Assembly: GCF_006715975.1 (NCBI RefSeq)
Contig: NZ_VFOF01000001.1
Coordinates: 1,622,001-1,686,000, forward strand
Length of the DNA stretch: 64,000 nucleotides
Direction: 5' to 3'
Source: Zymomonas mobilis
GTDB lineage: Bacteria > Pseudomonadota > Alphaproteobacteria > Sphingomonadales > Sphingomonadaceae
Positions 37,131 through 47,035 of this stretch are shown piece by piece. Both the position numbers and the translations under genes were made by a program. The number at the start of each line of letters is the position of its first letter. Within the stretch, counting starts at the first letter, position 1. A model generated the notes under the pieces. It did no database searches, had not been told where the DNA came from, and worked only from the letters and a program-made list of their open reading frames with translations.

Positions 37131-38141
37131 ATGCAACACTCTCTTCAGGCAGCCGATGACACGACGTCGTTAGAAGATCCTTGCTATAGTCAATTTATCA
37201 AGCATGGACGAAATGTCATCCTGTCCGAAGCGACCGCTATGCATCATTTGGCAGCCTCGATCGGTAGCGATTTTGCAAAAGCCGTTGCCCTGTTAATCGA
37301 GACGCACGGACGCATTATTATAAGCGGTATCGGAAAATCCGGTCACGTTGGCCGGAAGATTGCGGCGACATTGGCTTCTACGGGGTCTTCTGCTTTTTTC
37401 ATTCATCCGGCCGAAGCGGCGCATGGTGATTTGGGCATGATGATGAGTGGCGATATCCTGATTGCGATTTCCTTTTCAGGGCGCACCCGAGAATTATTGC
37501 CGATGATTAGCTACGCTCAGACGTTGCAGGTACCGGTGATCGTCATCACTTCGCAAAAAGGCGATATATTGCCGAAAGAAGCCTATCTGACTTTGCGTTT
37601 ACCAGAGTTAAAAGAGGCTTGCCCTGCGAATATTGCGCCGACGACCTCGACGACTTTAACCATGGCTTTAGGGGATGCATTAGCAGTTTGTATCATGCGA
37701 CATCGCGGGTTTTCCCGTGATGGTTTTAAATTGCTGCATCCGGGTGGGCAGATCGGTTTTCGGTTACAATCTATCAGTCGTTTGATGCATGAAGGGGATG
37801 CCCTGCCCTTGGTTCATCGCAAGGAACCGATGCGCGATGTGTTGGTGACGATGAGCCGTAAAAGCTTTGGAACCGCGGGTGTTGTCGATGACAATGGCGA
37901 ATTGCTGGGTGTGATTACCGATGGCGATTTGAGACGCCATGCCGATCATTTAATGGAAAGCAGTGCCGAAGACGTCATGACATCTGATCCGGTGACAATG
38001 TGCGCCAATGATATGGCCGAAGATGCGCTTATTTTGATGACCGAAAAACGAATCACCAGCCTGTTTATTCTTGGCAAGAATGGCGCAAAACAGCCAGTTG
38101 GCTTGCTTCATATCCATGACCTGACCCGCATGGGGCTTTAA
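37131..38141 (+). CDS. kdsD: Arabinose-5-phosphate isomerase
   Basis: KdsD interconverts ribulose 5-phosphate and arabinose 5-phosphate, the precursor of the Kdo sugar of lipopolysaccharide. The 336-residue protein has an N-terminal SIS domain (about 50-185) with GIGKSGHVGRKIAATLASTG and HPAEAAHGDLGM, which holds the active-site His, and two C-terminal CBS domains (about 220-335). HPGGQIGF joins the domains. GutQ paralogues have the same layout, but the lack of sorbitol genes nearby favours KdsD. Confidence 0.93.
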   Translation: MQHSLQAADDTTSLEDPCYSQFIKHGRNVILSEATAMHHLAASIGSDFAKAVALLIETHGRIIISGIGKSGHVGRKIAATLASTGSSAFFIHPAEAAHGDLGMMMSGDILIAISFSGRTRELLPMISYAQTLQVPVIVITSQKGDILPKEAYLTLRLPELKEACPANIAPTTSTTLTMALGDALAVCIMRHRGFSRDGFKLLHPGGQIGFRLQSISRLMHEGDALPLVHRKEPMRDVLVTMSRKSFGTAGVVDDNGELLGVITDGDLRRHADHLMESSAEDVMTSDPVTMCANDMAEDALILMTEKRITSLFILGKNGAKQPVGLLHIHDLTRMGL

Positions 38142-38327
38142 TATTGGTTGTATGCGCTTTTGGTGATCGTTTTTTATCCTGCCTAGCCCTTCTCTTTTCA
38201 GGCGGTATAATTTAGAGGAAGGCTGAATTTATTGACGAGACTGATTTTCACGGTCTCTTGTATCAAAAAGGCGGATGGCTATGAACGCTTTGAAGCCTGT
38301 TACGATTAAATTAGGGAGAACGCGGTA

Positions 38328-38561
38328 GTGAAGGCTAATGTTCATGTGACGCTGAAGAATGGCGTTCTCGATCCTCAGGGTAAAGCTATCCATCACGCAT
38401 TGGAACGGCTCGGATTTTCTGGCGTCAACAATGTGCGGGTCGGCCGCTTAATCGAACTTGATCTGGATGATAACGTCACCGATCAGGAAATTGAGGATAT
38501 GTGCCGGAAGCTATTGGCGAATATGGTCATTGAAAGCTTTCATATCGAGAAGGTTGCCTGA
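38328..38561 (+). CDS. purS: Phosphoribosylformylglycinamidine synthase, PurS subunit
   Basis: PurS is the small structural subunit of the three-part FGAM synthase (PurL, PurQ, PurS) in purine synthesis and helps pass ammonia from PurQ to PurL. The 77-residue product shows [24 protein letters not shown] and the [11 protein letters not shown] strand. The start codon is GTG, supported by GGGAGA at good spacing. Its stop overlaps the purQ start by one base. purL is not adjacent downstream, unlike many genomes. Confidence 0.95.
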   Translation: MKANVHVTLKNGVLDPQGKAIHHALERLGFSGVNNVRVGRLIELDLDDNVTDQEIEDMCRKLLANMVIESFHIEKVA

Positions 38562-39226
38562 TGAAAGCTGCTGTCCTTGTTTTTCCGGGCTCCAATTGCG
38601 ATCGGGATCTGGCTGTTGCGATTGAGAAAATCTGTGGCACCGAGCCTGCGATGGTATGGCATCAGGAAACCGAATTGCCTGATGATCTTGACCTCATCGC
38701 CGTTCCAGGGGGATTTTCCTATGGGGATTACCTTCGTTCCGGAGCTATGGCTGCTCGATCAGCGGTAATGTCGGCAGTTGTCAAACAGGCTGATCGTGGT
38801 GTGCCGGTTTTAGGTATCTGTAACGGATTCCAGATTTTGACCGAAGCAGGTCTGTTGCCCGGTGCATTGATGCGGAATGCCGGTTTATCCTTTATCTGCC
38901 GGAATGTTGGTCTGGAAGTTTTGAATACGGCATCCTCCTTCACTCGCCTTTACAAGAAAAACCAGAAAATCCATCTGCCGGTTGCGCATCATGACGGTAA
39001 CTTTAGTGCCGATGAAGCCACCTTGGATCAGCTGGAAGACGAAGGCCGCGTGGCGCTTCGCTATACCGAGAATGTAAACGGTTCTGCCCGCAACATTGCC
39101 GGTGTGTTGAATAAAAAAGGGAATGTTTTGGGCTTGATGCCCCATCCTGAAAGAATGATCGAAGCCGCTCATGGTGGCAAAGATGGTTACAATATGTTTG
39201 CTTCCCTGATGCAGGTAGTAGCTTAA
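38561..39226 (+). CDS. purQ: Phosphoribosylformylglycinamidine synthase, glutaminase subunit
   Basis: PurQ hydrolyses glutamine and supplies ammonia to PurL. The 221-residue class I amidotransferase has [10 protein letters not shown] at the N-terminus, the nucleophile segment VLGICNGFQ (Cys about residue 87) and the catalytic LMPHPER near the C-terminus. Length is normal. A strong terminator follows, so the purSQ transcript ends here. Confidence 0.97.
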   Translation: MKAAVLVFPGSNCDRDLAVAIEKICGTEPAMVWHQETELPDDLDLIAVPGGFSYGDYLRSGAMAARSAVMSAVVKQADRGVPVLGICNGFQILTEAGLLPGALMRNAGLSFICRNVGLEVLNTASSFTRLYKKNQKIHLPVAHHDGNFSADEATLDQLEDEGRVALRYTENVNGSARNIAGVLNKKGNVLGLMPHPERMIEAAHGGKDGYNMFASLMQVVA

Positions 39227-39237
39227 ACCATTTGGAG

Positions 39238-39267
39238 CAACCGGCTGTAAAAAGCCGGTTGTTTTTT
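39238..39267 (+). terminator. Terminator after purQ
   Basis: CAACCGGCT and AGCCGGTTG form a 9-bp stem with a six-base loop, followed by TTTTTT. Confidence 0.93.
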
Positions 39268-39454
39268 GGATAAAGGATGTTTTTTGCCAAAATGGCTTGA
39301 GAAACCTTCAGAATACAAAGATTTTTCTTCCTATTTTATAGAAAACAGGAACTATCCGCCTCATTTTCTTTTTATTACTATTAGCATTATACTGCGTTTG
39401 TTCGGCTTCGCTCTAAGCGTAAAAATGTTATTTAGTCTCTGCGGAGAAGAAAAA

Positions 39455-40003
39455 ATGAGACGCCTATTTTCTGAAAACCGCAGCTGGGGATGGACAATGG
39501 CGTATGCAGCCTGTCAAATCCTCGTTGGTGGTGCCGCTTTATGCTTTCCTTTTACGATGTCGATCGCCAGCGGATTATTCTTTGGGTGGCTGTTGGTCGT
39601 TGCGGCTATTTTCGCCATCATTTCCGGTTTTAGCAGTCGCCATATCAGAGGGCATTGGCTCGATATTATTTGCGGTGTGATCGCCTTTGTTACTGGCGTT
39701 ATCGCGATCGAATATCCGGTGGCAAGCGCCTTGACCATTGTCTGGTTGATTGCCTGTTGGCTGTTGCTGGTCGGATTAACCCAGCTTTTTATTGCCTCTC
39801 GTATTGCGACCGAAAGAAATTGGCTGCTGTTGCGGGGGGCTGTGAATACCCTAATCGCGTTGTTCCTGTTCTTTTCCAGCGACAAGACGTCTTTAGCCTT
39901 TTTGGGGTTGGCTGTCGGATTTGCCTTCGTCAGTGAAGGTATCGGTATGGCGATGTTGGCTTTGCGCCTGAAACGATTGCAGGAAGAAAATACCATCCTT
40001 TAA
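39455..40003 (+). CDS. HdeD-like membrane protein (DUF308)
   Basis: The 182-residue protein has six predicted membrane helices in three hairpins, with the duplicated pattern typical of HdeD/DUF308, for example FFGWLLVVAAIFAIISGF and IACWLLLVGLTQLFIA. HdeD takes part in acid resistance in E. coli, but for most members the role is unknown. I chose the ATG at 39455 because GGAGA precedes it at good spacing and conservation starts there; the open frame extends 63 codons further upstream without family similarity and across the purQ terminator. Confidence 0.85.
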   Translation: MRRLFSENRSWGWTMAYAACQILVGGAALCFPFTMSIASGLFFGWLLVVAAIFAIISGFSSRHIRGHWLDIICGVIAFVTGVIAIEYPVASALTIVWLIACWLLLVGLTQLFIASRIATERNWLLLRGAVNTLIALFLFFSSDKTSLAFLGLAVGFAFVSEGIGMAMLALRLKRLQEENTIL

Positions 40004-40036
40004 ATTTGGCAAATGTCGCTTGTTTTTTAAATATCG

Positions 40037-40065
40037 CAGGTCGTCATTTTAGGCGGCCTGTTTTT
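40037..40065 (+). terminator. Terminator after the HdeD-like gene
   Basis: CAGGTCGTC and GGCGGCCTG pair over nine positions (two G-T) around a six-base loop, followed by TTTTT. Confidence 0.75.
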
Positions 40066-40111
40066 GTTGGAAGCATGTATTTTCTTGATGGCATTCAGCC
40101 GTGGTAAGTCA

Positions 40112-40663
40112 TCAATTGTTGTTTTGCCACTGATCGCGAAGTAGCCGATAAAGGACATGGCGGCGGAGATAATGCCCTTTTGGAACAAGAGGATGGTCGA
40201 AATCTTCGTTAGGATTATATGCCATGCCCAATTTTGACATGACGCGGCGTGATTTTAAATTGGAAGGCACGGTAATAGCGATAATTTCGCTTAGATTCAG
40301 CGTATCAAATCCGAATTGCAAACAGGCTTGGGCGGCTTCGGGTGCGTAGCCGAGTCCCCAGAAAGGGCGAGCGATACGCCACCCTATTTCGACGGCTGGG
40401 GTAAAGAAAGCTTCATAACCAACTTTGCGAAGTCCAACCGTTCCGATAAAGATCCCGTCTTCTTTGCGTTCAACTGCCCAAAAACAAAAGCCATGCGCTT
40501 GCATGTGATTGATCTGATTGTCGATCCACTCCCCTAAAGCTTTTTCACGTTGGAGAGGTATCAAGAATTCCATAACAGCGGGATCGGCAGATATTTCTGC
40601 GAAGGGTTCCCGATCAGCATCCCGCCATTCTCGTAATTGGAGCCGTTTTGTTATGAGGTTCAT
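40112..40663 (-). CDS. GNAT-family acetyltransferase (RimJ/RimL-like)
   Basis: The 183-residue protein starts with ITKRLQLREWRDADREPFAEI and shows the acetyl-CoA binding region EIGWRIARPFWGLGYAPEAAQA (about 92-113) and the downstream EIIAITVPSNLKSRRVMSKLGM, both typical of RimJ/RimL-type N-acetyltransferases. These acetylate protein N-termini or small amines; the target here is unknown. It lies between the HdeD terminator (convergent) and dnaE (upstream, same strand, 132-base gap). Confidence 0.9.
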   Translation of the reverse strand: MNLITKRLQLREWRDADREPFAEISADPAVMEFLIPLQREKALGEWIDNQINHMQAHGFCFWAVERKEDGIFIGTVGLRKVGYEAFFTPAVEIGWRIARPFWGLGYAPEAAQACLQFGFDTLNLSEIIAITVPSNLKSRRVMSKLGMAYNPNEDFDHPLVPKGHYLRRHVLYRLLRDQWQNNN

Positions 40664-40795
40664 GCGCTTTTAACACCATATGCGAAAAGAGCCCGTTAGC
40701 AAAAATAGCATTGGCTTAACGCTCACGCTAGCTCAGAATGTTTAGACTCACTCTGTTAGCGATTTTTAATAACAATACTGCCCTATTTTAGTTTT

Positions 40796-43700
40796 TTAGG
40801 CATAGGCTGGTTGTTTTTGGGCGTTTTCTTGTTTTTGTTTTTCTTTCTCTTCAAAAAAGGATTTTAGTTTTACATCTTCGATACCGGACAGGCGTTTTAT
40901 CTTGGCTTTTAATTCAGCGCTGAGAATAAAATTCCGACCAATCAAATAATCGACAGAGCCACCTTGAGGGAGCAAGGCGCGAATATATAATTCGCCTTGG
41001 CCGCCTCGGTGCTGATTAATAAGATCAGCTAATGGCGGGATCGCTTTTTCATCGCCCGTGGCAATGGTCATTTTGAGGCGGGCGCTGGAGGTTAATTCTT
41101 CGCAAGGCTGGATTGATCGGATCGAAATTCGGGGTGCTTCATCACCCGGTCGCCAATCCAGTTCGACCTCCATTAAAACGCAGGCTTTTTCTTTGGCAGC
41201 CTTTTCCAAATTTTTAGTCGCGGTTTCATCAAAGCAACTGGCAAAAAACTGCCCCGTAGCATCGGAGGCCGCCACCATCATATAGCGCCGCCCACGGGCA
41301 GAATCCCGCCAGCGGACATCTTCGATCATCGCCGCCATTTGGGTGGAAATCCGTTTTTTGCGGTAATCTTGGGGGTTCTCGTCATCTTGTGGATAAGAAG
41401 GGGGTGCCAAGCGATTGATATCGGCACGGCTTCTAATCCGTAGGCTGGAAAGCAAAGAGCGATAATTATCAATCGGATGAGAAGAAAAGAAAAAACCGAA
41501 GGCTTCTTTTTCGGCATTCATCCGTTCAGACAAGCTCCAGATTTTGTCTTCCGGTAATTTAATGGAAGGCATGGCCATTTCTTCCATGCCGAAAAGACCG
41601 CCCTGCCCGCTTTTCCGCATCCGGTGGATACCAGCCGCCATGCCAATAATCATTTCACTGCTGTGTTTGACGGCACAGCGGTCAAGGCCAAGAGAGTCAA
41701 AGGCACCGGCAGAAGCCAGACTTTCCAGTTGCCGCCGATTCAGATGTTCAGGATTGATGCGATTGATGAAATCATCAAGGCTTTTAAAGGCGCCGTTTTT
41801 TTCGCGTTCCTGACAGATGTCATCCATCGCCTTTTCACCGACACCTTTTAAAGCGCCTAAAGCGTAGCGGACGCAGCCGTCTTCCACCGTGAAATCAGAT
41901 TGGCTGCGATTGATATCGGGCGGGAGATAGCGGAGACCGGAACGCCGCATATCATCGACAAAGACCTGTAATTTGTCAGTCAAAGCCATATCGAAGCACA
42001 TCGCAGCAGCATAAAATTCGGCGCGATAATGGGCTTTTAGCCATGCGGTTTGATAAGCGACCAAAGCATAGGCGGCGGCGTGGCTTTTATTGAAACCGTA
42101 GCCTGCGAATTTATCAATCAAATCGAAAAGCTGGTTGGCTTGGTCGGGACTGATATTATGGGCTTTGCTGCCATCGACAAAGCGTGACCGTTGGGCATCC
42201 ATTTCTGATTGGATTTTTTTACCCATGGCGCGCCGCAACAGATCGGCTTCCCCAAGAGAATACCCCGCCAAGACCTGCGCAGCCTGCATCACCTGTTCCT
42301 GATAGACGATGATGCCATAGGTTTCTTTTAAAACGGGTTCGAGCAAGGGATGCGGATAAACAATTTCCTCGCCACCATTTTTACGTGCGCCAAAGCTGGG
42401 GATGTTATCCATTGGCCCCGGACGATAGAGCGCAACGAGGGCGATGATGTCTTCGAAACGGGTTGGTTTAACCGCAGCAAGCGTCCGTCTCATCCCTTCG
42501 GATTCCAACTGGAACACCCCGACGGTATCACCCTGTTTCAGCAATTCAAAAACGGCTTCATCATCAAGCGGTATATGATCGAGATCAACCTCGACCCCAC
42601 GCGCTTTTAGCATTTGAACGGCTTTATTCAGAACGGAGAGCGTTTTTAGTCCCAAAAAGTCGAATTTCACCAATCCCGTTTTTTCGACATATTTCATGTC
42701 GAATTGGGTCACGGGGAAATCAGAACGGGGATCGCGATAGAGCGGCACCAATTTATGTAAAGGACGGTCACCGATAACCACACCCGCCGCATGGGTTGAG
42801 CTGTGCCGTGGCAGGCCTTCCAGTTTCATCGCAAGATCAAGCAGGCGATGCACTTCTTCTTCGGTTTCGTAAGCTTTGGCTATTTCAGGCACGCCTTTTA
42901 ATGCCCGATCCAATGTCCAAGGATCGCTGGCCTGACTGGGCACCAATTTTGCCAAGCGATCGACCTGACCATAGCTCATTTGCAAAACGCGTCCGGTATC
43001 TTTCAGAACAGCGCGCGCCTTCATCCGCCCAAAGGTAATGATCTGTGCGACATGATCTAGGCCGTATTTATGCTGCACATAGCTGATAACTTCGGAACGC
43101 CGCGTTTCGCAGAAATCGATATCGAAATCCGGCATCGAGACACGTTCTGGATTCAAAAAGCGTTCAAACAGCAAGCCCAGTCTTAACGGATCAAGATTGG
43201 TGATTGTCAATGCCCATGCCACTACCGAGCCAGCACCGGAGCCACGACCCGGCCCGACCGGAATCTGGTTATTTTTTGCCCATTTGATAAAATCGGCAAC
43301 GATCAGGAAGTAACCCGGAAAACCCATATTTTCGATGATATTTAATTCATATTGCAGCCGTTCTTCATAGGCTTTCCGGTCAACTGGCGTGGACATGGCG
43401 GCCAAGCGGGCTTCCAAGCCTGCCCATGCGTCTTTCCGCAGCATCAGGGTTTCACCTTCGCGGTCACCGGCCAAGCTGGGCAAAATCGGTTTACGAACAG
43501 GAGCTGCAAAGGCACAGCGTTGGGCAACTACTAAGCTGTTTTGAAGGGCTTCTGGTATGTCTTCAAATATCCGCGCCATTTCTTCGCCGGATTTCATCCA
43601 TGCTTCGGGGGAACTTTGCCGCCGATCTGGGCTGTCCACATAAGCGGAATCGGCGATACAGAGCATCGCGTCATGGGCGGGATGAAAATCGGCTTCAAGA

Positions 43701-44332
43701 AAACAGACCGGATTAGTCGCGACCAAAGGAATATCGCGATCATAGGCGAGATCAATTAATCCGTCCTCGGCAGCCTCTTCTATGGCTTCGCCACGTCTGG
43801 AAAGTTCAATATATAAATGGTCAGGGAAAATTTCCTGTAAACGGGTGAGATAGGCTTCGGCTTCGCTTTGCTGTTCTTCGGCCAGCAATCTTGCCAAAGC
43901 GCCTTCTTTGCCACCCGTAAGCGCGATCAGTCCTTTTTTATGCTGTTCCAGAAATTCCATCGAGACATGCGGCGGCAATTCAAGTGGGCGACCTAGATGG
44001 GCATGAGACACCAAGGCACAGAGATTGTTATAGCCGTCTTCATCCTGTGCATAGAGCGGGAGCCAGTCGATTTTGAGTTCTTGACCGCTGGCATCGCCAC
44101 CACGAACCGGACGGGCAACGGCAAGAAGGCTACCTAGGACCGGCTGCACACCGTCTTTTTTACCCGTATCCGAAAAAGTCATGACGCCATAGAGGCCGTT
44201 ACGGTCGCAAATCGCCGCCGCCGGAAAGCCCAGTTTCTTGGCGTGTTGGGTGATGTCTTTTGGCTCGATCGCCCCTTCCAGCATAGTAAAGCCGGAAAAA
44301 ATCCTCAGCGGAACGAAGGGAGTATAAGGCAT
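40796..44332 (-). CDS. dnaE: DNA polymerase III alpha subunit
   Basis: The replicative polymerase catalytic subunit, 1178 residues from the ATG at 44332 (a TTG four codons upstream is also in frame). The N-terminal PHP domain (VPLRIFSGFTMLEGAI to about 280) is followed by the palm, with GPGRGSGAGSVVAWAL and the catalytic Asp triad region MPDFDIDFCETRR (about residue 400). Fingers with RRAMGKK, the helix-hairpin-helix and a C-terminal OB-fold region follow. Length and order are those of DnaE1, and the PHP domain does not look like that of PolC. Apparently monocistronic. Confidence 0.97.
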   Translation of the reverse strand: MPYTPFVPLRIFSGFTMLEGAIEPKDITQHAKKLGFPAAAICDRNGLYGVMTFSDTGKKDGVQPVLGSLLAVARPVRGGDASGQELKIDWLPLYAQDEDGYNNLCALVSHAHLGRPLELPPHVSMEFLEQHKKGLIALTGGKEGALARLLAEEQQSEAEAYLTRLQEIFPDHLYIELSRRGEAIEEAAEDGLIDLAYDRDIPLVATNPVCFLEADFHPAHDAMLCIADSAYVDSPDRRQSSPEAWMKSGEEMARIFEDIPEALQNSLVVAQRCAFAAPVRKPILPSLAGDREGETLMLRKDAWAGLEARLAAMSTPVDRKAYEERLQYELNIIENMGFPGYFLIVADFIKWAKNNQIPVGPGRGSGAGSVVAWALTITNLDPLRLGLLFERFLNPERVSMPDFDIDFCETRRSEVISYVQHKYGLDHVAQIITFGRMKARAVLKDTGRVLQMSYGQVDRLAKLVPSQASDPWTLDRALKGVPEIAKAYETEEEVHRLLDLAMKLEGLPRHSSTHAAGVVIGDRPLHKLVPLYRDPRSDFPVTQFDMKYVEKTGLVKFDFLGLKTLSVLNKAVQMLKARGVEVDLDHIPLDDEAVFELLKQGDTVGVFQLESEGMRRTLAAVKPTRFEDIIALVALYRPGPMDNIPSFGARKNGGEEIVYPHPLLEPVLKETYGIIVYQEQVMQAAQVLAGYSLGEADLLRRAMGKKIQSEMDAQRSRFVDGSKAHNISPDQANQLFDLIDKFAGYGFNKSHAAAYALVAYQTAWLKAHYRAEFYAAAMCFDMALTDKLQVFVDDMRRSGLRYLPPDINRSQSDFTVEDGCVRYALGALKGVGEKAMDDICQEREKNGAFKSLDDFINRINPEHLNRRQLESLASAGAFDSLGLDRCAVKHSSEMIIGMAAGIHRMRKSGQGGLFGMEEMAMPSIKLPEDKIWSLSERMNAEKEAFGFFFSSHPIDNYRSLLSSLRIRSRADINRLAPPSYPQDDENPQDYRKKRISTQMAAMIEDVRWRDSARGRRYMMVAASDATGQFFASCFDETATKNLEKAAKEKACVLMEVELDWRPGDEAPRISIRSIQPCEELTSSARLKMTIATGDEKAIPPLADLINQHRGGQGELYIRALLPQGGSVDYLIGRNFILSAELKAKIKRLSGIEDVKLKSFFEEKEKQKQENAQKQPAYA

Positions 44333-44344
44333 AGGGTTACCCAA

Positions 44345-44700
44345 GGCTAAGTCGAAGAAAAGGTTGTTCCCACCCTGTCATGGCAATAACAGAGCAATCC
44401 TTAATTTTTTCAAAGACTGGAAAACTGCTGGATAGCAGAGAAGTAAATCCTGGAAAAGGTGTGTAGTCTTTAAAGTGAAGAGACGTTTTTTTGGCCAACC
44501 CTTGTTATAACAACAATATGTTATAACGTATCATTATATTGATAGGCAGTTGCATTATCTACCGTTTTATGACAAGGAATATTTATATCAGTCATTGCCA
44601 ACATCAATGAGAAAACTACTTTTAGATTATGTTTTAAAAATTCAAAACCGATAAGAAGAAAAAGATATAGTCTAAATACGGTTTTAATAGGATAATAACT
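44345..44700. other. Divergent regulatory region between dnaE and feoAB
   Basis: No gene is seen. The gap contains paired palindromes (44504-44544) and an AT-rich stretch that should hold the feo promoter. The dnaE promoter should lie at its left end. Confidence 0.55.
44504..44544. promoter_or_regulatory. Operator-like palindromes upstream of feoA
   Basis: The self-complementary octamer GTTATAAC occurs at 44504-44511 and 44520-44527, 16 bases apart, and is followed by TATCA-N6-TGATA (44529-44544). The set lies 157 bases before the feoA ATG. It could bind an iron-responsive regulator, but it does not match the classical Fur box closely. Confidence 0.45.
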
Positions 44701-45003
44701 ATGCGCCTTAATGAACTACCATTAAAGAAAGCAGCGGTTATCACAGATATCGACTGGTCCGCCTTGACCCCTGAAATCGGACGCCGTTTGCGGGATTTAG
44801 GTTTTCATAAAGGTGCAGAAGTTGAATTAAAGCATTTTGCCCCGATCAGTCACGACCCGATCGCCTGTCGGGTCGATAGAATATTAATCGCCATTCGCCA
44901 AAGTGAAGCTTCGGTTATTTCTGTCAAAGCGCCTGACGCAACACCGGAACCAGCCCTATCCGATAAAGCTTCCCCTTCTCTATCCACTGTAGGACAGGCC
45001 TGA
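44701..45003 (+). CDS. feoA: Ferrous iron transport protein A
   Basis: FeoA is a small SH3-like cytosolic protein needed with FeoB for ferrous iron uptake. The 100-residue product contains RRLRDLGFHKGAEVELKHFAPISHDPIACRVDRILIAIRQSEA across residues 28-70, the FeoA core, plus an extra Ala/Pro/Ser-rich tail of about 20 residues. It is followed after 5 bases by feoB, so the two are cotranscribed. Confidence 0.93.
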   Translation: MRLNELPLKKAAVITDIDWSALTPEIGRRLRDLGFHKGAEVELKHFAPISHDPIACRVDRILIAIRQSEASVISVKAPDATPEPALSDKASPSLSTVGQA

Positions 45004-45008
45004 CTTCC

Positions 45009-46934
45009 ATGAACGGACATTGCGAAGATAGTTCGCCCCCCACGATAAATAGCGAGAACCCGTTGATTGCCATGGTTGGTAATCCGAATACGGGTAAATC
45101 CGCTTTATTCAACGCCTTGACCGGCGCCCATCAAAAAGTCGGAAATTATCCGGGGGTAACGGTTGAACGGAAATATGGACATATGGCTTTACCGGATGGT
45201 CGTCCGGTGGAAGTGGTCGATTTGCCGGGAACCTACAGTCTTGATCCGGGTAGTGCCGATGAACGGGTAACGCGTGACGTGTTATTCGGACAAATGCCCA
45301 ATGAAAAAGTGCCGGATATCCTGTTGGTGGTTCTGGACGCGACGAATTTGCCGCTTCATTTGCGCTTTGCTTTGCAGTTGTTGAGTTTAAAAATTCCAAC
45401 CGTTTTTGCCCTCAATATGGTTGATATGGCACAGCGGGACGGTTTGGAAATCAACATAGAGCTTTTGTCTGAAAAGCTGGGTGCCAAAGTTATTCCGACA
45501 GTCGCGGTCAGACGCCGTGGTATCGAAGAATTAAAGCAGGAAGTGGCGCATCTGGTCGATCAGATGGCTGTTCATGCGCCTAAAAAAGCTGAAAATGCAG
45601 CCATTTTAGAGGCTAGCGGCACGCCTATTTTGCAAGATATTTCGTCTTACCAGCCCAAAGCCAGCGAATTGACCAAGGAAGTCACCAAGGTCGTTCACAA
45701 GGCCAAAGGATGGTCACAAAAGATCGACGATATTGTTTTGCATCCCTTTTTGGGCCCGATCATTCTCGCCGGTCTGATGTTTTTCATGTTTCAGGCTGTT
45801 TTTGCCTGGTCACAGACCCCGATCAGCTGGATTGAAGACGGCTTTACTGCTTTGGAAGCCTTTATCCGGCCGTTATTACCGGAAGGCCTGTTCCGTTCCT
45901 TGATTGTGGATGGTGTGATTGCCGGTGTCGGTTCGGTTTTGGTCTTTTTACCCCAGATTCTTATTCTGTTTCTCTTTATCCTGTTGCTCGAAGGCTCCGG
46001 CTATATGGTGAGAGCGGCCTTCTTGATGGATAGAATGATGGCCAGAGTGGGATTAACAGGCCGTGCCTTTATTCCGCTGTTATCATCTTTTGCTTGTGCC
46101 ATTCCGGGAATTATGGCGACCCGCTCAATCGAAGACCCGAAAAGCCGTTTAACAACGATTTTGATCGCGCCTTTGATGACCTGTTCCGCCCGTCTTCCGC
46201 TTTATACCGTGATTATCGGCGCTTTTGTGCCGGATAAAGAAATCGGTTTGAAGATTGGTTTGCAAGGGCTGGTTATGTTCTTGCTCTATGTGGCCGGTAT
46301 CGTTGCCGCCATGTTGGTCGCATTGGTGTTCCGCTATACCTTGGCAAAGGGTAAATCGGGTTTATTCCTGATTGAAATGCCACGTTACCAGACGCCTATT
46401 TTACGGGATATCGTGCTTGGCCTGTGGCAAAGAGCGATGATCTTTTTGAAACGCGCCGGCACGATCATTTTGACCGTTTCGGTGGCTTTATGGGCAGTAT
46501 TGGCTTTCCCGCGTGCGCCGGAAGGTGTGCCGCAAAGTGAATATTCAATTGCCGGACGGGTTGCCGCCGCCCTTGATCCGATCATGAAGCCGGCTGGTTT
46601 TAATCATGCCATGACCATGGCAGTTATTCCGGCCATGGCGGCGCGTGAAGTTGCCGTCAGTGCTTTGGCCACAGTTTATTCCATTGATAGCAGTGACGAA
46701 GACAAAACGCAGGAATCCCTGATCGGCACATTGAGAAAAGCATGGCCGTTGTCTCAAGCCCTTGCCTTTTTGGCTTGGTTTGTGTTTGCGCCGCAATGCT
46801 TATCGACGATCGCGGTCATTCGTCGTGAGACCAATGGCTGGAAATGGCCGATATTCACCTTGTGCTACCTGTTTACACTTGCCTATATTGCCGCGACAAT
46901 CGTTTTTCATGTCGCGCAGATGTTCGGCCTTTAA
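45009..46934 (+). CDS. feoB: Ferrous iron transport protein B (GTPase-permease)
   Basis: FeoB is the inner-membrane ferrous iron permease with an N-terminal G domain. G1 is GNPNTGKSALFN (about residues 25-36), G3 is DLPGTYSLD and G4 is NMVD; the spacer helical domain and the Gate-like membrane helices follow, with FACAIPGIMATR and MTCSARLPLYTVI carrying the conserved Cys residues. At 641 residues it is shorter than E. coli FeoB (773), mostly by trimmed C-terminal helices, and no feoC follows. Zymomonas lives with little oxygen, where ferrous uptake matters. Confidence 0.96.
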   Translation: MNGHCEDSSPPTINSENPLIAMVGNPNTGKSALFNALTGAHQKVGNYPGVTVERKYGHMALPDGRPVEVVDLPGTYSLDPGSADERVTRDVLFGQMPNEKVPDILLVVLDATNLPLHLRFALQLLSLKIPTVFALNMVDMAQRDGLEINIELLSEKLGAKVIPTVAVRRRGIEELKQEVAHLVDQMAVHAPKKAENAAILEASGTPILQDISSYQPKASELTKEVTKVVHKAKGWSQKIDDIVLHPFLGPIILAGLMFFMFQAVFAWSQTPISWIEDGFTALEAFIRPLLPEGLFRSLIVDGVIAGVGSVLVFLPQILILFLFILLLEGSGYMVRAAFLMDRMMARVGLTGRAFIPLLSSFACAIPGIMATRSIEDPKSRLTTILIAPLMTCSARLPLYTVIIGAFVPDKEIGLKIGLQGLVMFLLYVAGIVAAMLVALVFRYTLAKGKSGLFLIEMPRYQTPILRDIVLGLWQRAMIFLKRAGTIILTVSVALWAVLAFPRAPEGVPQSEYSIAGRVAAALDPIMKPAGFNHAMTMAVIPAMAAREVAVSALATVYSIDSSDEDKTQESLIGTLRKAWPLSQALAFLAWFVFAPQCLSTIAVIRRETNGWKWPIFTLCYLFTLAYIAATIVFHVAQMFGL

Positions 46935-47035
46935 AAAAGGATATCGCTGTTTTTTCCCAAGGCCTTTTGCAGAAGGTCTTGGGGCAACGCTAAAAAACAG
47001 CTAAGCGAGCGACAGCAATATTTTGAGGGAATTTT

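Noticed and set aside
39266-39454. 63-codon N-terminal extension of the HdeD-like protein
   Set aside because: It starts inside the purQ terminator, is unlike the family and the ribosome-binding site at 39442-39450 marks the internal ATG.
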